DNA of 64,000 nucleotides from Patescibacteria group bacterium. GTDB taxonomy: Bacteria; Patescibacteriota; Gracilibacteria; UBA1369; UBA12470. The notes beneath the pieces were generated by a model. It saw only the letters and a program-made list of their open reading frames with translations, was not told where the DNA came from and did not search any database. Below are positions 57,572 to 64,000 of the stretch, in pieces; position 1 is the first letter of the stretch, and each line of letters starts with the position of its first letter. The DNA is taken from positions 1 through 64,000 of the forward strand of contig JAHIUS010000021.1 in assembly GCA_018816885.1 (NCBI GenBank), written 5' to 3'. Position numbers and translations under genes: made by a program.

Positions 57572-59908
57572 ATGGACGATAATAAAGATCCGCAAATCTA
57601 TGTTAATAACTTGCCGGCAGACCAAGCACCGCTACCTCAGGAACCTACTCCACAGCCCGAGTCACAGCCGCAGCCGGTTGTGACTCCGCAGCCTGAGCCT
57701 ACTCCGGTACAGCAACCACCAATGCCCGAGCCGGTCGTTCAACCGACACCGCCGCCAGCACCGATGCCAGAGCCGGCGCCTGTTCCAGTCGCTCAGCCAA
57801 CACCGCAACCCGTGCAACCTACTCAGCCGCCAAAACCTCAATTAACAGAAGAGCAAAAGAAAGAGCTCAAAGCCAAAAAGAAAAAACTCAAAAAGAAAAA
57901 AGCGATAATGGCGGGAGGAATCACTGCAGGAATCGTATTTGTCGTCATGATTGTGATGATTTTTCTTCTTCTAACTCAAGGCGGAGGCAGCAACAACCCT
58001 CTGCTCCAGATGTTCGGGATTTCGGAGGAAAATTTCTTCCCATTCCTAATAGCCCTGACCAACATTATATTCGGACTTGCAATATTTATTGCATTTTTGG
58101 TAGGAGTTATTGGCCTTTTCAAAACCTCAATGTCCAAAAAAGAGGACAAAAGCGGCAAAAAGAAAGGAGTAGTGATGGCCGCACTCGGAGGAGGAATATT
58201 TTTGATCCTTGCATTCGCTTGGGGCTTTACCTATATGTATTTGAGCTCACAACAGGTAGAAACTCAAAATTCGCAAAACACAACTTTAATTCAAACAATA
58301 CCCGAGGAAGTAACAGGATTAACAGCACCGGCGGTCATAGAGTTTGACGCTTCCGGCATACCTTTCAATCCATACAAACACAGAATTATATCTTATCAAT
58401 GGGACTTCGGTGACGGCGCAAGCGCAACAGGGGAGACAGTCAGTCACAAATACACGGAAAAAGGTCTTGATGGCGGACGCTACACAGTAACCCTCGACAT
58501 AACTTACGAAGATTTGAATACAGGCGAAGAAGACTCGGAAATCCTCACAATGGACGTTGTATTCAGCAACGAACAGGTTTCGGCAATATTTACGGCAACT
58601 CCGGAAGCGGGAGCCCTTCCGTTAAAAGTTGAATTTGACGCTTCGGAAAGCCTGGATCCCGACGGCGAAATAGTCGCTTACGAGTGGGATCTTGACGGAG
58701 ATGGCAAGTTCGATGACGCGGAAGGTGTCACAGCATCCTACACATACGAAAAAATCGGGACATACGAAGCCTCTCTAAGAGTCACGGACAACAATGGCGA
58801 ATACAGCATTTCCACAGTGGAAATAGGTGCAGGAACAGATGTACCGATCGCAGTAATAACAGAACCAGCAGACGAATATGTCGTAAACACTGAATATAGC
58901 TTTTCAGCATCACAGTCAGACTCTCCAAACGGAGACATCGCTTCTTACGAGTGGGACTTCGGAGACGAATCTTCAAAAGCCAAAACCAGAACTGCAAAAC
59001 ATACTTACGACCAAATCGGAACCTACACAATCATCCTGGAAGTAACAGATGAAGAAGGGGAGAAAGGCGAAACGGAACTGGAAGTAACGGTAAGAACAGC
59101 CTCGGAGAAACCTCTTGCAGTAATAGAAACAACCCCGGACTTCGACGAAGATGAAGGCGGAGTAATAGGTAGCGTTCCTTTCGCGGTTGTATTTGACGCA
59201 GGGTCAAGCCTGGACGCAGATGAAAACATCATCGAATACGGATGGGACTTCGACGGTGATGGCGTAGCGGACGATACCGGAGAAACAGCAGCCTACACTT
59301 ATCAAGAAGAAGGTAAGTACAAAGCAATGCTTACAGTATTGGATGCAGACGGCAATAAAAGCACGGAAACGATAATGGTTATAGTGGAAGCACAGGGTTT
59401 AACCGCCACACTATCAGCTTCACCGGTCGCGGGAGAAGTGCCTATGACGGTTGAATTTGACGCATCAGGTTCAAGTTATCCTGATGGAGAAATCGTCGCT
59501 TACGAGTGGGATTTCGGTGATGGAGTAACAGATTATCTTGGAGGAGCTGAAATCGAGTACGAATACGATGATATCGGGACATTCACAGCAACGGTAACAG
59601 TTGTAGCTTCAGACGGAGCGGAAGATTCATCATCTCTGAATATAACAGTTCGACCCGTTGAACTAACAGCTTGTTTCGAAGCAAATGTAGAGCAGGGGCC
59701 GGCACCTTTAATTGTCACTTTTAACCCGACTTGCAGCCGGGGATCCGCACAAAACTATTTTTGGGACTTCGGTGACGGCGCAAAAAGTTTTGATAGGAGG
59801 CCAACTCACACATTCGATGAGGCAGGAGAATATACGGTGCAATTAGAAGTAGAAGATGTGACCGGCGTGAGTGATTCATATGAAGGTGAAATTACGGTTA
59901 CCGAATAG
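57572..59908 (+). CDS. Pro-rich, two-TM, PKD-repeat protein
   Basis: PQPEPTP-rich N-terminus, TM helices, then YEWDFGDG PKD units. Confidence 0.85.
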   Translation: MDDNKDPQIYVNNLPADQAPLPQEPTPQPESQPQPVVTPQPEPTPVQQPPMPEPVVQPTPPPAPMPEPAPVPVAQPTPQPVQPTQPPKPQLTEEQKKELKAKKKKLKKKKAIMAGGITAGIVFVVMIVMIFLLLTQGGGSNNPLLQMFGISEENFFPFLIALTNIIFGLAIFIAFLVGVIGLFKTSMSKKEDKSGKKKGVVMAALGGGIFLILAFAWGFTYMYLSSQQVETQNSQNTTLIQTIPEEVTGLTAPAVIEFDASGIPFNPYKHRIISYQWDFGDGASATGETVSHKYTEKGLDGGRYTVTLDITYEDLNTGEEDSEILTMDVVFSNEQVSAIFTATPEAGALPLKVEFDASESLDPDGEIVAYEWDLDGDGKFDDAEGVTASYTYEKIGTYEASLRVTDNNGEYSISTVEIGAGTDVPIAVITEPADEYVVNTEYSFSASQSDSPNGDIASYEWDFGDESSKAKTRTAKHTYDQIGTYTIILEVTDEEGEKGETELEVTVRTASEKPLAVIETTPDFDEDEGGVIGSVPFAVVFDAGSSLDADENIIEYGWDFDGDGVADDTGETAAYTYQEEGKYKAMLTVLDADGNKSTETIMVIVEAQGLTATLSASPVAGEVPMTVEFDASGSSYPDGEIVAYEWDFGDGVTDYLGGAEIEYEYDDIGTFTATVTVVASDGAEDSSSLNITVRPVELTACFEANVEQGPAPLIVTFNPTCSRGSAQNYFWDFGDGAKSFDRRPTHTFDEAGEYTVQLEVEDVTGVSDSYEGEITVTE

Positions 59909-59959
59909 CTGGAAGTGGCTTATTAAAGCCGAAAACGGCAGTTTTGTCAATAGCTAAAA

Positions 59960-60160
59960 ATTAGTACCAAGTCTCAAGTACGAAGTACCCAGTGAGTGGA
60001 GTTTCCCCATGGCGGAGATAAACGCTTTCGCGAAACGGATTTTATATCCCTAAAAATCTCAGAGTGAGGCCGCAAGATCAGAACCTTCCACTACAAAAAG
60101 CTGTTTTTGCGCAGCAAAAACTCCACTATTGAACATTGGTAATTGAAAATTAAACATTCC
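59960..60160. repeat. Heptad tracts and hairpins G
   Basis: ATTAGTA CCAAGTC TCAAGTA CGAAGTA CCCAGTG; GTTTTTGC-GCA-GCAAAAAC; CTATTGA ACATTGG TAATTGA AAATTAA ACATTCC. Confidence 0.75.
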
Positions 60161-61448
60161 CGAGCCCCCCCCCACTCTCATTCGCCTCCTTAACCATCTC
60201 CGCAACCTTCTTATATCCATGCTCAGGGATAAGTAGGGTAGCTTCAGCAAGACTGCCGTCATATAACTCGGCAATCCTTTCCTCATTGGCTCGAATCCCG
60301 GCAATACACTTTTCTCGCACCATCTCGAACCCGTTACCAAGAATCCGCACAGCCATAGTCAGATTAAACATAATCAAAGGAGCGTTCCAATTAAGCTCGA
60401 ACTCCCCGTTCTGAGCCGCGCAAGCAACAGTCTGATCAGCCCCGATAACCTGGGCGCAAATCATACTCATACATTCCGGGATCGACGGATTAATCTTACC
60501 CGGCATAATCGAAGAACCTGGTTGCGCATTAGGAAGAGTAATCTCCATTAGCCCTGCACGAGGTCCGCTGCTCATAAGTCGCAAATCGTCCATAATTCTT
60601 CTCATTTCGATTGCCAAATTCCGCAAAGCACCGGATAGACGAGTGAAAGCCTGCATACTGTTATTGGTTGTTGTCAGATTCGGAGCCGCTTTCAGTTCGA
60701 GCCCTGTTAGATCGGAAAGCTCTTTCAAAACCTCTTCTTGAAAGTCCTCGTGAGCGTTTATGCCCGTTCCGACCGCCGTTGCTCCTATTCCGAGCTTTTT
60801 GAGCTCTGAGAAAGCCTGTTTGCATTCTTGGAGGCAGTTTTCGAGAGCCTGTCCGTAGGATGAAAACTCCTGCCCGAGCGTAATCGGTACCGCGTCTTGG
60901 AGGTGTGTTCTGCCAACCTTTTTTATGTGATTCCACTCTTTGGATTTTTTATTAAAAGCTTCCACCAAAGCTGCAAGTTCCTGCACAAAAAACTTGTTCA
61001 CAAACAGGAGTGCAAGACGAGTAGCGGTTGGAATAACATCATTAGAAGATTGCCCCTTATTGACATGGTCGTTCGGATGAATCGGATCATAAGTGCCTTT
61101 TTTAAATCCCAAGATCTCATTAGCCCTATTCGCAATAATCTCATTAGCATTCATATTGTAAGAAGTACCCGCACCTGCCTGGAAGACATCGAGAGAGAAC
61201 TCATGATCGAACTTACCTTCAGAAAACTCCTCAGCAGCCTGAATAATAGCCTCCTTCTCGGGCAATCCCTCAAGACGAGCATTTGCTCGAGCAGCCGCAA
61301 GTTTAATGTATCCGAGCGCTTTGCGGAACTCTTCCGGAGCGGTCATCCCGCTAATCTGAAAATTTTGCGCTGCTCTGGCAGTAAAAGCTCCAAAGTAAGC
61401 ATCTTTGGGAACCTCAACTTGACCGAGAGCATCTTCCTCAGTCCTCAT
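60150..61448 (-). CDS. Aspartase/fumarase superfamily lyase, aspartate ammonia-lyase-like
   Basis: RTEEDALGQVEVPKDAYFG; FQAGAGTSYNMNANEIIANRA; GSSIMPGKINP. Confidence 0.88.
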   Translation of the reverse strand: MRTEEDALGQVEVPKDAYFGAFTARAAQNFQISGMTAPEEFRKALGYIKLAAARANARLEGLPEKEAIIQAAEEFSEGKFDHEFSLDVFQAGAGTSYNMNANEIIANRANEILGFKKGTYDPIHPNDHVNKGQSSNDVIPTATRLALLFVNKFFVQELAALVEAFNKKSKEWNHIKKVGRTHLQDAVPITLGQEFSSYGQALENCLQECKQAFSELKKLGIGATAVGTGINAHEDFQEEVLKELSDLTGLELKAAPNLTTTNNSMQAFTRLSGALRNLAIEMRRIMDDLRLMSSGPRAGLMEITLPNAQPGSSIMPGKINPSIPECMSMICAQVIGADQTVACAAQNGEFELNWNAPLIMFNLTMAVRILGNGFEMVREKCIAGIRANEERIAELYDGSLAEATLLIPEHGYKKVAEMVKEANESGGGLGNV

Positions 61449-61478
61449 GTATCGGAAAAATTAAAGACAAACGAGATT

Positions 61479-62087
61479 TTAACACTTAAACCCGATACAA
61501 ACAACATAAATTTCCTTACTTGTCGACCTCACCGCATCCGGCTTAAAAACATGCACCTCTCGGAAACAATCCCGAGCATTATTCGTAAATCTTTTCAGCT
61601 CATTACTGTTAAAAATCTTAAAAACCGCATTCCCATCATCCCTCAAACACTTTTTGGCAACCTGAAGAGCCCTGAGTTCCAGATCAACACTCTCTTCGTT
61701 ATCCAAAAACTTAATCCCGGTAGTATTCGGCATCAGGTCGGAAGTCACAACATCGAACTTCCCCTTGGGTTTATAATCAAAGATATCCGCAACAATCGTG
61801 GAGACCCCCTCTATGGGTTCAATTTCCTTCAAATCCATCCCGACAGCCTCAGCTCCAATCTCATTAAGAACTTGCAGAAAGCTTCCGGGAGCCGCCCCAA
61901 GATCCAGAACCTTATCCCCGCGCCTGACAATAGGGTATTTCCGCAAAATATCCTTCAGTTTATAGGCGCTTCTGGCCCTGTAGCCGTGAGCCTTTGCCTG
62001 CTTGAAGTAGGGGTCTTGAACCTTGTAATGTGCTTCCGTTTTTTTAGGATTGCTTCGTCTAGAGCGGCCTTTTTTTCGGGGTGCCAT
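61479..62087 (-). CDS. rlmE: 23S rRNA 2'-O-ribose methyltransferase RlmE/FtsJ
   Basis: YRARSAYKLKDI; VLDLGAAPGSFLQV. Confidence 0.92.
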   Translation of the reverse strand: MAPRKKGRSRRSNPKKTEAHYKVQDPYFKQAKAHGYRARSAYKLKDILRKYPIVRRGDKVLDLGAAPGSFLQVLNEIGAEAVGMDLKEIEPIEGVSTIVADIFDYKPKGKFDVVTSDLMPNTTGIKFLDNEESVDLELRALQVAKKCLRDDGNAVFKIFNSNELKRFTNNARDCFREVHVFKPDAVRSTSKEIYVVCIGFKC

Positions 62088-62679
62088 TTTTGCGTGGATA
62101 TTTAGATGATAAAGACTTTGTTTTCCTGAAAATCAATAAAACTCGCTCATAATGATGAATTTTTTCAAGCTCAAACCCCAAGATTTCAATCGCATTTTTG
62201 GCCTCCTCAAGCTCTTGTAAGTATTTTGACCCCTTATAAGCGATAAAAAGCCCTCCGGGCCGAATAAACCCCGCAGCAAGCTCAAGTAGAACGGGTAGGG
62301 GAGCCAAAGCGCGCGCAGTCGCAGCGTCGAAAACCTCCCTCATCTCATGTCCGAGCTCTTCAGCCCTTCCGCAAACAACATCGACATTAGATAGCTCAAG
62401 TTCTTTCGCCATAATATCAACAGAATCACACTTCTTTCGGACAGAATCGATCAATGTGAACTCAATATCGGGCTTCTCAATGGCCAAGATAAGTCCGGGC
62501 AAACCTCCTCCCGTCCCCAAATCCACAACCTTCCGAGAGTCCTCGAGGAACTGTCCCGCCTCCCAAGAGTCCATGACATGCCTCTTTATAAACTCCTCAC
62601 GATCGCCGAACTTGCACAGATTTAATTTGCGATTTTCCGCTTCAAACAGATTTACGAATTGTTCAATTTTTTTGTTCAC
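62059..62679 (-). CDS. rsmG: 16S rRNA (guanine-N7) methyltransferase RsmG
   Basis: VVDLGTGGGLPGLILAI; TARALAPLPVLLELA. Confidence 0.93.
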   Translation of the reverse strand: MNKKIEQFVNLFEAENRKLNLCKFGDREEFIKRHVMDSWEAGQFLEDSRKVVDLGTGGGLPGLILAIEKPDIEFTLIDSVRKKCDSVDIMAKELELSNVDVVCGRAEELGHEMREVFDAATARALAPLPVLLELAAGFIRPGGLFIAYKGSKYLQELEEAKNAIEILGFELEKIHHYERVLLIFRKTKSLSSKYPRKNGTPKKRPL

Positions 62680-62707
62680 AAGTATATGTTACGCAGAGAT
62701 CTTAACA

Positions 62708-62738
62708 TAAAAAAAGCCCTCCAAAAAGGAAGGCTTTT
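62708..62738. terminator. Intrinsic terminator
   Basis: AAAAAAAGCCCTCCAAAAAGGAAGGCTTTT. Confidence 0.7.
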
Positions 62739-62754
62739 AAAAGATTGCTTGAAA

Positions 62755-63255
62755 TTATTCCTCTAGAGCTTCTTCGGCCTCCTCTTCAACTTCCTCGTCG
62801 TCGCACTCTTCTTCGTCATCACCGTCACAAACAGCATCTTCTACAATAACAACATCTTCTTCAACAACGACAACAGCTGCGCCGATATTAACTCGGACAA
62901 CAGCCTCAGTCTCTTCAACGGTAGTCTCATCGTAAGCCATAACGTAGATGTCGCATAAGCTTCCGGCAAACTTATTTAATTTATCGGTAGTAAGATTGAA
63001 GCTTGTTGCAGGCACAGCCTCAGTAGGCTTAGCGTAAGCGCTCATTAGAGCGGGACCTTGAGTGTCAAGAGTCTCCTCATCCGCGCAAACAACCCTGGAA
63101 AGGTAAGCGTTTGTTTCGAATGTTGTCGTGAAATCGATAGTATCCACCCCCGGCTCAATGTAAGAATAAGCTGGAGTTGTGAAAGTTACCGCTTGCTGAG
63201 ATAGGAAACATCCGGATAAAAACAGTACTGCTAGAAGGATTGTTGCTTTTTTCAT
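62755..63255 (-). CDS. Putative lipoprotein with acidic C-terminus
   Basis: LLAVLFLSGC lipobox; DDEEECDDEEVEEEAEEALEE tail. Confidence 0.65.
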   Translation of the reverse strand: MKKATILLAVLFLSGCFLSQQAVTFTTPAYSYIEPGVDTIDFTTTFETNAYLSRVVCADEETLDTQGPALMSAYAKPTEAVPATSFNLTTDKLNKFAGSLCDIYVMAYDETTVEETEAVVRVNIGAAVVVVEEDVVIVEDAVCDGDDEEECDDEEVEEEAEEALEE

Positions 63256-63306
63256 TGTGTTTTTTGTTAAAAGATAAAAGCAGATGAACTTATAGCATAA
63301 ATAACC

Positions 63307-63987
63307 TTATTCTTCAAATAAATTCCGGCGTGAAAAATTCAGAGTTGAGGGAGTATGCTTCGGAATATAAGAAAAATCAAGATTGTTAGCCTTGTTTTCA
63401 TCAGGGTACAACTCGCCAAATATCTCCTCATAGATTTCCGGTCCAAGCAGTTGCAGTCCTCTCTGAAAATAAGTAACACTTGTCTTATAAACATCGTCAT
63501 AAGCCTTTTGATCACTGTAATCCAACCCGTCAAATAACTGATGAGAACCAAGATAAAGAATTAACCTCCCGAAAACAGCATTCACTTCACCATCGGAATC
63601 CAAATATTCGTACTGAGGATCAACATAATTATGAAGATATCTATAAGCTGACACAAAATCTCCTTTATTCAAATAATAAAAAGCCGAAATATAAAGACGT
63701 GAAAGCAATCGATTTATTTCTGCACCTGTTAATATCTTTTTCCGCATAGAGCCGTCTATGAATTTCCCAAGGAGCTCAACATCTTGAGGAGTCAATTTTC
63801 CAAGAACTTCATCAAGATCGGGGCTTTCAGAAATAGGAGTTGCCATGCTCTCCATAATGCTAAGAACAGAGGAATTAATATTCATCACAAGCAAAAGAAA
63901 AGAGTAATCTGAAGAACTTTGTTTATTACCAATATTTTCCAGTAAAAACTTAAGCTCATCAGGGAACTGATCGGGATAATTCTCCAT
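63307..63987 (-). CDS. Hypothetical helical protein
   Basis: Intact 226-aa ORF. Confidence 0.5.
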   Translation of the reverse strand: MENYPDQFPDELKFLLENIGNKQSSSDYSFLLLVMNINSSVLSIMESMATPISESPDLDEVLGKLTPQDVELLGKFIDGSMRKKILTGAEINRLLSRLYISAFYYLNKGDFVSAYRYLHNYVDPQYEYLDSDGEVNAVFGRLILYLGSHQLFDGLDYSDQKAYDDVYKTSVTYFQRGLQLLGPEIYEEIFGELYPDENKANNLDFSYIPKHTPSTLNFSRRNLFEE

Positions 63988-64000
63988 AATCAGTTCAGCC

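Noticed and set aside
60897-62105. 402-aa plus-strand ORF
   Set aside because: Runs antisense to the convincingly conserved lyase and rlmE genes; no recognisable domain
1-64000. Recoded UGA (code 25 as in Gracilibacteria/SR1)
   Set aside because: Several conserved genes (e.g. purF, the C39-like gene, the ORF at 5976) end naturally at TGA, and conserved ORFs contain no in-frame TGA, so UGA is a stop

Overview
Gene-dense bacterial window using the standard code (UGA acts as a stop). The style suggests a candidate-phyla-radiation (Patescibacteria-like) genome: many small translation and nucleotide genes plus large PKD/SLH surface proteins; this taxonomic guess is inference. Housekeeping genes include proS, pilM/ftsA-like, ddl, vanX-like, alr, rpmF, nusB, rnc, iscU/iscS, thyX-like, rpsT, maf, purD, purF, folD, tmk-like, dut, rplA, rplK, nusG, secE, an aspA/fumC-family lyase, rlmE, rsmG and one tRNA-CAU. 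Accessory content includes two small toxin-antitoxin-like pairs, paralogous two-domain SIS proteins in different operons, a cohesin/dockerin surface pair, and a cluster of VirB2/TrbC-like multi-TM proteins next to giant PKD proteins. Strongest unexplained signals: (1) a dispersed family of intergenic tracts built from degenerate 7-nt words kept in heptad register (best example 16 units at 47896-48007), often beside a small GTTT(T)(C/T)GC hairpin and sometimes running into gene ends or a coding linker; (2) a candidate Met-codon attenuator (23-aa leader with 7 Met, then an intrinsic terminator) before an HTH / SAM-hydroxide-adenosyltransferase-like / SIS operon; (3) a 500-aa tandem ThyX with complementary split motifs; (4) VirB2-like modules repeated within single polypeptides. 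Features missed by the ORF track: a 59-aa DUF5679-like Zn protein, the 23-aa leader, a transposase remnant and a tRNA. All family calls come from reading motifs; no database search was run.
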